Assembly: GCA_963762545.1 (NCBI GenBank)
Contig: CAVXLC010000002.1
Location: forward strand, 1,178,001-1,242,000
DNA length: 64,000 nucleotides
Direction: 5' to 3'
DNA from: JABFSM01 sp963762545
Lineage (GTDB): Bacteria; Gemmatimonadota; Gemmatimonadetes; Gemmatimonadales; GWC2-71-9
Part shown: positions 1 through 8,308 of the stretch, piece by piece
Numbering within the stretch: position 1 is the stretch's first letter
How the letters are laid out: every line of letters begins with the position of its first letter
The notes under the pieces: model-generated
The model's input: the letters and a program-made list of their open reading frames with translations, nothing else
What the model was told of the DNA's origin: nothing
Database searches by the model: none
Program-made: the position numbers and the translations under genes

Positions 1-1
1 G

Positions 2-706
2 GACCTCGGACTCTCCCCGGCCACGATCCGGCGGCAGATTTCGGCGCTGCACACCTACTTCGGCTTCCTGATCGGGGAGGGACTCCTCTCGGACGACCCG
101 AGCGACCGGCTGGAGACGCCGAAGCGATGGCGCACGCTCCCGGAGGTCCTCTCGGTGGCCGAGGTCGAGGCGATGCTGGCTGCGCCGTCGGCGGATCAGC
201 CGCTCGGGTGGCGCGACCGCGCGTTGATCGAGCTCGGCTACGGCGCGGGACTCCGGGTCAGCGAGCTCTGCACGCTGGGCGTGCAGGACCTGCTTCTCTC
301 GGAGGGACTGGTCCGGGTGTTCGGGAAAGGCGGGAAGGAACGATTGGTGCCGATCGGAAGAAAGGTGATCGGCCCCGTGTCGATCTACCTGAACCAGACC
401 CGGCCGACACTCGATCGAGGCAAAGGCCAGGGGCGGGTCCTCCTCAACGCTCGAGGCACGCCCCTCTCCCGGGTGGGAGCCTGGGGGATCATCAAGCGGA
501 CCGCGGCGCGGGCCGGGCTGACTAAGCGGGTGACCCCGCATACGCTCCGGCACTCCTTTGCCACTCATCTTCTCGAAGGAGGCGCGGATCTGCGAGCCGT
601 TCAGGAGATGCTGGGTCACGCGGACCTGTCCACCACCCAGATCTACACCCACGTCGACCGCGACTATCTGCGCAGCGTCCACAAGCAATACCACCCACGG
701 GGGTAG
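2..706 (+). CDS. Tyrosine recombinase XerC/XerD family (5' end outside window)
   Basis: This is a site-specific recombinase of the XerC/XerD type, which resolves chromosome dimers at dif-like sites by forming a 3'-phosphotyrosine intermediate. The reading frame is already open at base 2, so the N-terminus is missing. The visible part starts inside the SAM-like DNA-binding domain (SPATIRRQISALHTYF, like the Xer core-binding domain) and runs through the whole catalytic domain. All catalytic residues are visible: Arg in GLRVSEL, Lys in GKGGKERL, His-x-x-Arg in HTLRHSFATH, His in LGHADL and the nucleophile Tyr in TTQIYTHV. XerC and XerD cannot be separated with confidence from this fragment. A phage or integron integrase is less likely because the protein closely fits the compact Xer pattern and no mobile-element genes follow. 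Confidence 0.9.
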   Translation, partial: DLGLSPATIRRQISALHTYFGFLIGEGLLSDDPSDRLETPKRWRTLPEVLSVAEVEAMLAAPSADQPLGWRDRALIELGYGAGLRVSELCTLGVQDLLLSEGLVRVFGKGGKERLVPIGRKVIGPVSIYLNQTRPTLDRGKGQGRVLLNARGTPLSRVGAWGIIKRTAARAGLTKRVTPHTLRHSFATHLLEGGADLRAVQEMLGHADLSTTQIYTHVDRDYLRSVHKQYHPRG

Positions 707-738
707 GGCCCCCTGTGAAACCGGATGCCTCCTGATTA

Positions 739-755
739 CGTTACATCCTGTAACG
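739..755. promoter_or_regulatory. Perfect 7-bp inverted repeat, possible operator
   Basis: CGTTACA-TCC-TGTAACG forms a perfect dyad with a 3-bp centre. It lies between the recombinase stop and the ATG at 800 of the next gene. The position, about 45 bp upstream of that start, and the short spacer suit a dimeric regulator site better than a terminator, because no T-tract follows. The binding protein is unknown. A hairpin of no function is also possible. Confidence 0.35.
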
Positions 756-799
756 CCAGCCCGTGGGGCTGGATGGCTCCCTTTGGCAGGCAGGGCAAC

Positions 800-1504
800 A
801 TGCGGAAGTACTGGGCGAAGATCATCCTGGGCGCGCTGCTCATTTTTGGAGTGGGCTTCGGCATCGTCTCGGCAGCGCGAAGCGTGAAGAACCGGATCGT
901 GTCGGGCAAGGACATCGAGATCCCGCTGGGGTCGTTCATCGGATTCAACCTCGACGGAACGAAGCTCGGCACCATTCGAGCGCTGACGATTCAGCGCACC
1001 TCTCCGAAAATGATCACCGGGTTCGAGATCCGGGCTCGGCTCTCGGATTCCGCCGGGTTTGCCCAGATGGAGAACTGCCACATCTCGGTCAACGACGTCC
1101 AGCGTATCGACGAGCGGACCCATTTCATCTGCCTTCCCAGCGACTCCGGGTATGTGCCGTTCGGCGAGGTTCGCGCCGAGCTTCGTACCGGCGATGGGAT
1201 GCGCACCCTGGTGCTGCCGCTCCTGTTGCCGCCGGGTGCGGTGGCCGATATCCAGAACCAGGGGGCCAGCTCGGGGCTTCCGGTCTCCGACTCGGCGGCA
1301 GCGGAGATCCAGAGCCGGGTGCGGACCGAATCCCAGGCCTACCGTGACTCGGTCAAGGCAGCGGAGCTGGACAACCGGGCGGCCAAGGCGAACGAGACCG
1401 CCACCCGGTACAAGCAGCGGGCCGACTCGCTGCGTGCCCACCGGGTGACTCCCACGGTTCCCACGCCGGTGGCTCCGAAGTCGGCCAAGCCCCCGGTGCC
1501 CTGA
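800..1504 (+). CDS. Membrane-anchored protein of unknown function
   Basis: I do not recognise this 234-residue protein. Residues about 7-26 (IILGALLIFGVGFGIVSAA) form one hydrophobic segment after a short basic start (MRKYWAK), which fits a single-pass anchor with the rest outside the cytoplasm. The middle section is beta-rich in appearance. The C-terminal 70 residues are charged and helix-prone (QAYRDSVKAAELDNRAAKAN), followed by a Pro/Val/Lys-rich tail. The ATG at 800 is chosen because AGGCAGGG lies just upstream and the hydrophobic segment then sits at the N-terminus. An earlier in-frame ATG at 725 would add 25 residues of no clear signal character and would include the inverted repeat. 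Confidence 0.7.
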   Translation: MRKYWAKIILGALLIFGVGFGIVSAARSVKNRIVSGKDIEIPLGSFIGFNLDGTKLGTIRALTIQRTSPKMITGFEIRARLSDSAGFAQMENCHISVNDVQRIDERTHFICLPSDSGYVPFGEVRAELRTGDGMRTLVLPLLLPPGAVADIQNQGASSGLPVSDSAAAEIQSRVRTESQAYRDSVKAAELDNRAAKANETATRYKQRADSLRAHRVTPTVPTPVAPKSAKPPVP

Positions 1505-1596
1505 GCGGGAATACGATCGGCGGGCCCTCCCCTAAGCCCTTGCGAAAACGATCCTTAGAGTATTGTCAAGCGGTCTGTCTCGGCGCGGCACGACTT

Positions 1597-1625
1597 TTGA
1601 CTTGGGTCGGCCGCGCTTTTACCTT
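1597..1625 (+). promoter_or_regulatory. Candidate sigma-70-type promoter for kdsB, possibly leaderless
   Basis: TTGACT at 1597-1602 (five of six matches to the -35 consensus) and TACCTT at 1620-1625 (weak -10) are separated by 17 bp. The expected transcription start would fall at about 1631, on the kdsB ATG itself. No Shine-Dalgarno sequence is visible before kdsB, which agrees with a leaderless message. The -10 match is poor, so this is a suggestion only. The rest of the 126-bp gap 1505-1630 shows nothing else that I can name. Confidence 0.3.
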
Positions 1626-1630
1626 GGACT

Positions 1631-2383
1631 ATGCCCGTCCTCGGTGTCATCCCGGCTCGCCTGGGTTCGACGCGGCTGCCCAATAAGCCTCTGCAGCCAT
1701 TGGGCGGAGTACCCCTCATAGTCAGGGTGGCGGAGCGGGTCGGCGCACTGGGATGCATGGATGCGCTGGTCGTCGCCACGGATTCCCCGATCATCACGCA
1801 AATCGTCGAGCGGGCCGGCTTTCGTGCCGTGCTCACCTCGACCGCTCACGAGACCGGCACCGAGCGGGTCGCCGAGGTGGCGGGGAAGACCGAATTCGCC
1901 GGGTTCGATGTGATTGTCAACGTCCAGGGCGATGAGCCGTTCGTCCCCCGCGAGGCGGTGGCCGGCGCCATTGCAAGGGTCAGGGCCGGAGACGACGTGG
2001 GCACGGCCGCGGCGCCGCTTCCGGCGTCGGCCGCCGCCGATCCAGCCCGGGTCAAGGTGGTGATGGATGCCGCGGGCCGGGCGCTGTACTTCTCGCGCGC
2101 GGCGATTCCCTTCATCCGGGACCCGGATGGGATCGACCGGGGCCTCTACTGGCAGCACCTCGGCGTGTACGCCTGCCGCCGAGGGGCGTTGATGCGCTGG
2201 GTGGCGCTGGCGCCGACTCCGCTGGAGACCGCCGAACGGCTCGAGCAGCTTCGGGCTCTGCAGCACGGCATCACGTTTGGAATCGCCCTCCTGGACGCGC
2301 CGGTGCTTCCGGGCATCGATACTCCGGAGGATCTCGAGCGCGCTCTGGCCCACTGGCGGGACACCCAAGGGGTAACCACATGA
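1631..2383 (+). CDS. kdsB: 3-deoxy-manno-octulosonate cytidylyltransferase
   Basis: KdsB activates Kdo as CMP-Kdo using CTP, in the cytoplasm, ready for transfer to lipid A. The 250-residue length is normal for the family. The N-terminus carries the nucleotidyltransferase signature (VIPARLGSTRLPNKPL), and the family motifs VNVQGDEPF and GIDTPEDLERA near the C-terminus are present. It is the first gene of a long overlapping cluster and shares ATGA with pyrG at 2380-2383. The neighbouring kdsA, kdsC and kdsD make its substrate and pyrG makes its CTP. Confidence 0.95.
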   Translation: MPVLGVIPARLGSTRLPNKPLQPLGGVPLIVRVAERVGALGCMDALVVATDSPIITQIVERAGFRAVLTSTAHETGTERVAEVAGKTEFAGFDVIVNVQGDEPFVPREAVAGAIARVRAGDDVGTAAAPLPASAAADPARVKVVMDAAGRALYFSRAAIPFIRDPDGIDRGLYWQHLGVYACRRGALMRWVALAPTPLETAERLEQLRALQHGITFGIALLDAPVLPGIDTPEDLERALAHWRDTQGVTT

Positions 2384-4047
2384 CGGCGACGACCGGCAAC
2401 ACGAAGTTCATCTTTGTCACCGGCGGCGTGGTTTCGTCGCTCGGCAAGGGCATCGCGGCCGCCTCGCTCGGGCGCCTGCTGGTCGAGCGGGGCCTCTCGG
2501 TGACCATGCTGAAATTCGATCCCTACATCAACGTCGACCCCGGGACGATGTCGCCGTTCCAGCACGGCGAGGTATTCGTCACCGACGACGGCGCCGAAAC
2601 CGACCTCGACCTGGGGCACTACGAACGGTTCATCGACCGGGCGCTCTCCCAGGAAAACAACGTCACCACCGGGCGGGTATACCAGAACGTGATCAGCAAG
2701 GAGCGGCGGGGCGGGTTCCTCGGCTCCACCGTCCAGGTCATTCCCCACATCACCGACGAGATCAAGCAGGCCATCCGCCGATCGGTGCCCGACCACGACG
2801 TGGTGATCATCGAAATCGGCGGGACGGTGGGCGATATCGAGTCGCTGCCGTTCCTCGAGGCCATCCGGCAGTTCCGTCAGGAGGTCGGGCGGGAGAACGC
2901 CATCTTCGTTCATCTCACGCTGGTGCCGTTCATCGCCGCGGCCGGCGAGCTCAAGACCAAGCCGACTCAGCACTCGGTCCGGGAGCTCATGGAAATCGGA
3001 ATCCAGCCCGACATGCTGGTCTGCCGGAGCGACCACTCGCTGACCGCCGACATCAAGCGGAAGATCGCGTTGTTCTGCAACGTCGATTTCGGGTGCGTGA
3101 TCGAGAGCCCCGACGTGAAGTCGATCTACGAGATTCCGCTCCGGTTCCAGGAGCAGGGATTCGATCGGGTGGTCTGCGAGCGGCTGAACCTGGACACCAA
3201 GGAGCCCGATCTCACGTCCTGGCGGGCCATGACCGAGAAAATCCTCCGGCCGACCGACCGGGTCCGGATCGCGGTGGTCGGGAAATACACCGACCTGCAC
3301 GACGCCTACAAATCGGTGCAGGAGGCCCTGCTGCACGGCGGCATTCCCAACGACGTGGGCGTGGACATCGAGTGGCTGGGCAGCGACCACTTCGTCGACA
3401 AGGCCAGCGCCGCCAAGCTGCTGGACGGGATGCACGGCTTGCTGGTGCCCGGCGGCTTCGGAGTTCGGGGCATCGAGGGCATGGTGGAAGCGGTGCGCTA
3501 CGCGCGGGAATCCGGCTTGCCCTTCTTCGGGATCTGCCTCGGCCTCCAGATCGCCATCATCGAGTTTGCCCGCAACGTCTGCAATCTCGAAGGCACCAAC
3601 AGCACCGAGTTCGATCCCGACTGCGCCACCCCGGTCATCTCGCTGCTGGAATCCCAGCGCGACGTGGCGGAACTGGGCGGCACCATGCGGCTGGGCGCCT
3701 ATCCCGCCCGGCTGCCGACCGGGAGCCTGGCGGCGCGGGCCTACGGGACCACCGAGATTTCGGAGCGGCACCGGCATCGCTGGGAAGTGAGCAACGACTA
3801 CCGCGAGATCCTGGCCGAGCACGGCTTGCGCTTCTCGGGGCTGTCTCCCGACGGCGGCCTGGTCGAGATCATCGAGCTGCCCCGGCATCCGTGGTACCTC
3901 GGCTGCCAGTTCCACCCCGAGCTCAAGTCGCGCCCGACGCGCCCCCATCCGCTCTTCGCATCCTTCATCGGCGCGGCGCGGCAGCATGCCGACCTGGCGG
4001 CGGGCCGGACCAGGGCCGTCCAGGAGCTGATCGAATCCTCGAAGTGA
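2380..4047 (+). CDS. pyrG: CTP synthase
   Basis: PyrG aminates UTP to CTP with glutamine and ATP. The 555-residue protein has the N-terminal synthetase domain (FVTGGVVSSLGKGIAAASLG P-loop region, then FDPYINVDPGTMSPFQHGEV) and a C-terminal class I glutamine amidotransferase domain. The catalytic Cys lies in FFGICLGLQ and the His-x-Glu pair in CQFHPELKSRP. Its placement between kdsB and kdsA is a frequent arrangement and fits its role as CTP supplier for CMP-Kdo. It overlaps its neighbours by 4 bp on both sides (ATGA and GTGA), suggesting translational coupling. Confidence 0.97.
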   Translation: MTATTGNTKFIFVTGGVVSSLGKGIAAASLGRLLVERGLSVTMLKFDPYINVDPGTMSPFQHGEVFVTDDGAETDLDLGHYERFIDRALSQENNVTTGRVYQNVISKERRGGFLGSTVQVIPHITDEIKQAIRRSVPDHDVVIIEIGGTVGDIESLPFLEAIRQFRQEVGRENAIFVHLTLVPFIAAAGELKTKPTQHSVRELMEIGIQPDMLVCRSDHSLTADIKRKIALFCNVDFGCVIESPDVKSIYEIPLRFQEQGFDRVVCERLNLDTKEPDLTSWRAMTEKILRPTDRVRIAVVGKYTDLHDAYKSVQEALLHGGIPNDVGVDIEWLGSDHFVDKASAAKLLDGMHGLLVPGGFGVRGIEGMVEAVRYARESGLPFFGICLGLQIAIIEFARNVCNLEGTNSTEFDPDCATPVISLLESQRDVAELGGTMRLGAYPARLPTGSLAARAYGTTEISERHRHRWEVSNDYREILAEHGLRFSGLSPDGGLVEIIELPRHPWYLGCQFHPELKSRPTRPHPLFASFIGAARQHADLAAGRTRAVQELIESSK

Positions 4048-4853
4048 GCGGCTGGCGCTTCGCCCCCGCGCCGTTCCTCGTGGCCGGGCCGTGCGTGGTG
4101 GAAGAGGGAAGCCTGGTATCCCGGGTCGCGGAACGGCTCGCCGAGATCGGTGAGCGGCTGGGCATCCGGGTCTGCTTCAAGGCGAGCTACGACAAGGCCA
4201 ATCGTTCCCGTCTGGGGGCCGCGCGGGGGCCCGGACTCGAGCGCGGTCTCGAGATTCTGGCCCGGGTGCGCGCCGAGTCCGGCCTGCCGGTCCTGACCGA
4301 TGTGCACGAGGCGGCGCAGGCCGGCGTCGCCGCCCAGGTGGCCGACGTGTTGCAGGTCCCGGCGTTCCTGTGCCGGCAAACCGATCTGCTGGTGGCCTGC
4401 GGCCGAACCGGACGGCCGGTGAACGTGAAGAAAGGCCAGTGGATGCCGCCGGAGGGAATGCGGGGCGCTCTCGAGAAGGTGCGTGAGGCAGGCTCGGCCG
4501 AGGTCGCGGTCACCGAACGGGGGACCTTCTTCGGCTACGGAGACCTGGTGGTGGATTTTCGCGGGATCGGCCGGCTGCGCGAAGCGACCGGCGCTCCGGT
4601 GATCTTCGACGCGACGCACTCGGTGCAGCGGCCCGGGCAGGGGGCCGGCGGTTCGAGCGGGGGTGAGCGCCGCCACATCCCGGCGCTGCTCGCGGCGGCG
4701 GCGGCGGCCGGGGTCGACGGGTTCTTCCTGGAAACCCATCCCGATCCGGCCCGCGCGCCCAGCGATGCGGACACCCAATGGCCGCTGGACCAGCTCGAGC
4801 CGCTGCTGGTGCGCACCCTCCGGATCTGGCGCGCCGCGCGCGAGGAGACGTGA
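4044..4853 (+). CDS. kdsA: 3-deoxy-8-phosphooctulonate synthase
   Basis: KdsA condenses phosphoenolpyruvate with D-arabinose 5-phosphate to Kdo-8-phosphate. The 269-residue protein begins at GTG 4044, which overlaps the pyrG stop as GTGA. This start places the family N-terminus (FAPAPFLVAGPCVVEEG) correctly. Other motifs are FKASYDKANRS, LTDVHEAAQ, VNVKKGQWMPPEGM and FDATHSVQRPGQ. The metal-type Cys found near the N-terminus of metal-dependent KdsA is visible in GPCVVE, although this motif alone does not settle metal dependence. The gene lies between pyrG and kdsC, which performs the next step. Confidence 0.95.
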   Translation: MSGWRFAPAPFLVAGPCVVEEGSLVSRVAERLAEIGERLGIRVCFKASYDKANRSRLGAARGPGLERGLEILARVRAESGLPVLTDVHEAAQAGVAAQVADVLQVPAFLCRQTDLLVACGRTGRPVNVKKGQWMPPEGMRGALEKVREAGSAEVAVTERGTFFGYGDLVVDFRGIGRLREATGAPVIFDATHSVQRPGQGAGGSSGGERRHIPALLAAAAAAGVDGFFLETHPDPARAPSDADTQWPLDQLEPLLVRTLRIWRAAREET

Positions 4854-5404
4854 TCACGCCGGAGCGGGCCCGCGCGGTCAAGCTGCTGGGACTCGACGTG
4901 GACGGGGTGCTCACCGACAATGGCATCTGGATCGCGCCGATCGAGGATCAGCGGGTCGAGTTCAAGCGGTTCGATATCGCGGACGGACTGGGTCTCGTGA
5001 TTCTGCGGGGCACCGGGATCGAGGTGGCCCTGGTGAGCGGCCGGCATTCGGAGGCCACCGCGCTGCGCGCCAAGGAGCTCCGGATCGAGACGCTGATCCA
5101 GGTCAGCGGGGCCCGCAAGCTGGCGGCGGTGGAGGCCCTCCTGAAGTCGCGGGGCCTGACCTGGGCCGAGCTCGCGTTCGTCGGCGACGATCTGGCGGAT
5201 GTGCCGCTGCTCCGGCGGGCCGGGCTGGCGATCACCGTCGCCAACGCCTGCCCCGAGGCCAAGGCGCTCTGCGCGTGGGTGACTCGCGCACCGGGCGGGC
5301 ATGGCGCGGTGCGCGAAGTCATCGAGGAGCTGCTCAAGGCGCGCGGCGAATGGGACGGCGCGGTGGCGGCGTATCTCCGGGAGGGGGGAGAGACCGCGGT
5401 ATGA
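4850..5404 (+). CDS. kdsC: 3-deoxy-8-phosphooctulonate phosphatase (HAD family)
   Basis: KdsC removes the phosphate from Kdo-8-phosphate to give Kdo. The 184-residue protein fits the small capless C0-type HAD phosphatases, which work as tetramers. Motif I is LGLDVDGVLTDNG, with the nucleophile Asp and the acid/base Asp two residues on. Motif II Ser is in LVSGR, and motif IV lies in FVGDDLADVPLL. The start is GTG 4850, overlapping the kdsA stop as GTGA. Choosing an earlier in-frame ATG at 4778 would push 24 residues into kdsA, so it is rejected. Confidence 0.93.
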   Translation: MITPERARAVKLLGLDVDGVLTDNGIWIAPIEDQRVEFKRFDIADGLGLVILRGTGIEVALVSGRHSEATALRAKELRIETLIQVSGARKLAAVEALLKSRGLTWAELAFVGDDLADVPLLRRAGLAITVANACPEAKALCAWVTRAPGGHGAVREVIEELLKARGEWDGAVAAYLREGGETAV

Positions 5405-6360
5405 ACCCCGACCGGCTGGTCGCAACGGGGCGCCGGGTGCTCCGGATCGAATCCGACGCCCTCGGAGCCGCGGAGCGGGCCCTGGACAGCGGCTTTGCCG
5501 GTGCGGTCGAGCTGCTCCGGAATTGCGCCGGGCGAGTCATCGTGACCGGGGTGGGGAAATCCGGGCTGATTGCCCGCAAGATCGCCGCGACGCTCACCTC
5601 CACCGGCACCCAGGCCACCTGGCTGCATCCGGTGGACAGCCTGCACGGCGACCTGGGGCTGGTGGACCGGCGCGATGTGGCGATCGTGCTCAGCAAGAGC
5701 GGGGAAACCGAGGAGCTGGTGCCCCTGCTGGGCGAGCTGGCCCGGTTGCAGACGCCGATCATCGCCCTGACCGGGGGCCTCGACTCGACGCTGGCCCGGG
5801 CCGCCACGGTGGTGCTGAACGCGGGAGTCGAGGAAGAAGCCTGTCCCCACGACCTCGCCCCCACCGCGAGCACCACCGTGGCGCTCGCGCTGGGCGACGC
5901 GCTGGCGGTCGCGCTGCTGGAAGAGAAGGGGTTCGCCCGGGACGATTTTGCCCGGCTGCACCCCGGCGGCCGGCTGGGACGGCGGCTGCTGCTTCGGGTG
6001 AGCGACGTGATGCAAGCCCCCGGAACCCTGCTCCCACCGACCGCCACCATGCGGGAGGCGGTCGTCGAGCTGGCCCACCGGCGGGGCCTGGCGATGGTAG
6101 GGAAGGGAGGCGCGCTCCGCGGGGTGATTTCCGCGGGCGATCTCTCCCGGCTGGCCGAAGCGCACCCGGATTTTCTGACGCTGGCGGTGGAGGGCGTCAT
6201 GACCTCGAGTCCCAAGACCTGCCAACCCGGAGACCTTGCCGCCGCGGTGGTGGGACTCATGGAGCACCACGGCATCATGGCGATGCCGGTGGTGGACGAC
6301 GGCAATGGCGTCCTGGGCGTTGTGCATCTGCACGACCTGATGCGGGCGGGAGCGATATGA
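5401..6360 (+). CDS. kdsD: Arabinose-5-phosphate isomerase
   Basis: KdsD interconverts ribulose 5-phosphate and arabinose 5-phosphate, giving the substrate of KdsA. The 319-residue protein has an N-terminal SIS sugar-isomerase domain (VTGVGKSGLIARKIAATL, LSKSGETEELV) and two C-terminal CBS domains (from about residue 200: LLRVSDVM and VEGVMTSSP). The linker motif HPGGRLGRRL is typical of KdsD/GutQ. It starts at ATG 5401 in an ATGA overlap with kdsC and ends in an ATGA overlap with lptC. With kdsA, kdsB and kdsC it completes the Kdo pathway within this cluster. Confidence 0.95.
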   Translation: MNPDRLVATGRRVLRIESDALGAAERALDSGFAGAVELLRNCAGRVIVTGVGKSGLIARKIAATLTSTGTQATWLHPVDSLHGDLGLVDRRDVAIVLSKSGETEELVPLLGELARLQTPIIALTGGLDSTLARAATVVLNAGVEEEACPHDLAPTASTTVALALGDALAVALLEEKGFARDDFARLHPGGRLGRRLLLRVSDVMQAPGTLLPPTATMREAVVELAHRRGLAMVGKGGALRGVISAGDLSRLAEAHPDFLTLAVEGVMTSSPKTCQPGDLAAAVVGLMEHHGIMAMPVVDDGNGVLGVVHLHDLMRAGAI

Positions 6361-6965
6361 AGACGCAGGGACGCAAGGACCCACAGCCGCAAAGAGCATC
6401 GGGTGCGCCGTGGTTGGGGCGCGCCGTCGTGGCGTGCTTGGGTCTTGGCGTCGTAGCGTCCGCCGCCTGCTCCCGCGAGGGCGTTCGCCCGGTCACCGAG
6501 ACCGCCGCGGCGGACAGCGCCGATCAGGTCCTGTTCCGCATGTCCACCAAGATCACCAACGAGGGGGTCCTGCGCAGCAACATCGAGGCGGATACGGCGT
6601 TCATCTATCAGCGGTCCCAAACCACGGACCTGCGGCATTTCACCGCCCAGCTCCTCGACGAAAAGGGCAATCTCAAGAGCACCCTGACCGCGGACCGGGG
6701 GCTGTACGTCACCTATTCCAACAAGCTCGATGCCCGGGGTCACGTCGTGGCCACCACGGTGGATGGGCAGAAGATCCTGACCGAGCACCTGATTTATGAC
6801 AAGCAGCAGAATCAGATCACCATCGACACCACGTTCGTCTATGATTCGAAGAAGGGACACCTCACCGGGAACTGCATGAAATCGGACATCGATTTCACCA
6901 TGGTCGACGTCTGCCAGCCCAAGGGCCACCAGAAGGGCAAGGGTTTCTTGCTGCCGGGGCAATGA
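6357..6965 (+). CDS. lptC: LPS export component LptC-like lipoprotein
   Basis: LptC forms part of the periplasmic bridge that passes LPS from the LptBFG transporter to LptA. The 202-residue protein starts at ATG 6357 (ATGA overlap with kdsD). Its N-terminal segment ends in LGVVASAAC, a plausible lipobox, so it may be a lipoprotein rather than the inner-membrane single-span form of E. coli. The body has the repeating short beta-strand pattern of the OstA/LptC fold (TADRGLYVTYSNKLDARGHV, LTEHLIYDKQQNQI). The two following genes encode an LptA-like protein and LptB. Confidence 0.82.
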   Translation: MKTQGRKDPQPQRASGAPWLGRAVVACLGLGVVASAACSREGVRPVTETAAADSADQVLFRMSTKITNEGVLRSNIEADTAFIYQRSQTTDLRHFTAQLLDEKGNLKSTLTADRGLYVTYSNKLDARGHVVATTVDGQKILTEHLIYDKQQNQITIDTTFVYDSKKGHLTGNCMKSDIDFTMVDVCQPKGHQKGKGFLLPGQ

Positions 6966-8308
6966 CCCGGTCCGCCGCCGGGATCCTCGCGCTGAGCGGC
7001 CTGTGCGTGGCCGGGCCGCTGGCGGCGCAGAACAAGCGCTGCCAGCTCCAGGTCGATAACGTGGCCCGGCAGGGGGTGCTGAACAAGATTCTCAACTCGT
7101 CCACCGAGAACTACTTCGCGGGCGGCGACGTCCGGCTCAGCTGCCGTTCCCAACCGGTCCGGATCTGGGCCGACAGCATCGCGTCCTACTCCGGCCAGGT
7201 GGTCCAGTTCGTCGGGAACTTTCGCTACGAGGATGAGACCGCCAAGGTCACCTCCGATTTCGGCACGTATTACAAGGACGCCGAGCGCTGGGATGCCACC
7301 GGCCGGGTGGTGTATCTCAACACCCAGGACGGGTCCAAGCTCCAGGGACCGATGGCGACCTATCGCCGCCGCATCAAGGGGGTCAACGAGCTCGAGGAGG
7401 TCTTTGCCGAGCGCCGGCCCCGCCTCACGCTGGCGGCCAAGGATTCCGCCGGGCGCGCCCAGGAGCCCTACATCGTGGTGGCCGACCGGATCCGGACCCG
7501 TGGCCGGGACCTGATGTGGGCCGGCGGCACGGTGACGATCGATCGGTCCGACCTCCGGGGGCGGGGCGACTCGCTGCAACTCGACAACGGCAAGGGCAAC
7601 GCCGGTGCGCTGGTCGGGCACGCCTCGATCCGCCGGGCGGCGGCGGACAGCTTCGCGCTCTCGGGCAAGCGCATCGATCTGGGACTCAAGAACCGCGAGC
7701 TGACCGGCGTGGTCGGACGGGACAGCGCCAAGCTCACCAGCAAGGATCTCGATCTCTTCGCCGAGGCCATCGGGCTCAGGCTGGAGGCCCGCAAGGTGGT
7801 GCAGACGCTGGCCTGGGGGAAGTCACCCCGGCCCCAGGCGCTCGCCGACCAGTACGAGGTCCGGGGCGACTCGCTCGCCGTGGACACACCCCAGGAGCAA
7901 CTCAAGGAGCTCAGGGCATTCCGCCATGCGTGGGTGGGCTTCAAGCCGGACTCCGCCAAGGGCGAGCGCGACTGGCTGGCCGGCGACAGCATCATCGGCA
8001 GCTTCGTGCAGCGGGCCACTGCGACGGGGCTCAAGGCGACCCTAGAGAAGCTCGAGGCGCGCCACAACGCCGCCTCCTTCTATCGCATGGGCGGCCAGGG
8101 CAATCCGGGGGGACGGCCGTCGATCAATTACGCCCGGGCGACCCGGATTCTCCTCACCATGCTCCTGGGCGATTCGATCAAGGTGGACCGGGTGGAGATG
8201 GTGGGCCAGGTCGACGGGCTCCAGGCCCAGCCGCAGGCGGCCAAGGTGGACAGCGTCAAGCGGGACACCACGCAAATCAGGCCGCTCCGGCCCGGGGGCT
8301 CGCCATGA
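6962..8308 (+). CDS. Large OstA/LptA-like periplasmic protein
   Basis: This 448-residue secreted protein has a signal peptide (MTRSAAGILALSGLCVAGPLAAQ) and an OstA-like body of repeated short strands (ENYFAGGDVRLSCRS, GQVVQFVGNFRYEDETAKVT, GRVVYLNTQDGSKLQGPMA). This pattern belongs to the beta-jellyroll proteins that carry LPS across the periplasm. It is more than twice the length of E. coli LptA, and no LptD beta-barrel is visible, so it may combine several jellyroll units. The last 40 residues are low complexity. It overlaps lptC and lptB by ATGA, which supports a shared role in LPS transport. I leave the gene symbol empty because of the unusual size. Confidence 0.78.
   Translation: MTRSAAGILALSGLCVAGPLAAQNKRCQLQVDNVARQGVLNKILNSSTENYFAGGDVRLSCRSQPVRIWADSIASYSGQVVQFVGNFRYEDETAKVTSDFGTYYKDAERWDATGRVVYLNTQDGSKLQGPMATYRRRIKGVNELEEVFAERRPRLTLAAKDSAGRAQEPYIVVADRIRTRGRDLMWAGGTVTIDRSDLRGRGDSLQLDNGKGNAGALVGHASIRRAAADSFALSGKRIDLGLKNRELTGVVGRDSAKLTSKDLDLFAEAIGLRLEARKVVQTLAWGKSPRPQALADQYEVRGDSLAVDTPQEQLKELRAFRHAWVGFKPDSAKGERDWLAGDSIIGSFVQRATATGLKATLEKLEARHNAASFYRMGGQGNPGGRPSINYARATRILLTMLLGDSIKVDRVEMVGQVDGLQAQPQAAKVDSVKRDTTQIRPLRPGGSP

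Noticed and set aside
2..706. Recombinase as a sign of an integron or phage island
   Set aside because: The sequence fits housekeeping Xer recombinases. No integrase-associated att site, cassette array or phage gene is seen in the next 60 kb.
2146..3987. Long antisense frame over kdsB and pyrG
   Set aside because: It has no recognised motif and has the Arg/Gly/Asp/His-rich composition of a GC-rich shadow of two well-supported genes.
3093..4043. Long + strand frame upstream of kdsA inside pyrG
   Set aside because: It is the out-of-frame part of pyrG. The true kdsA start is GTG 4044, where the family N-terminus begins.
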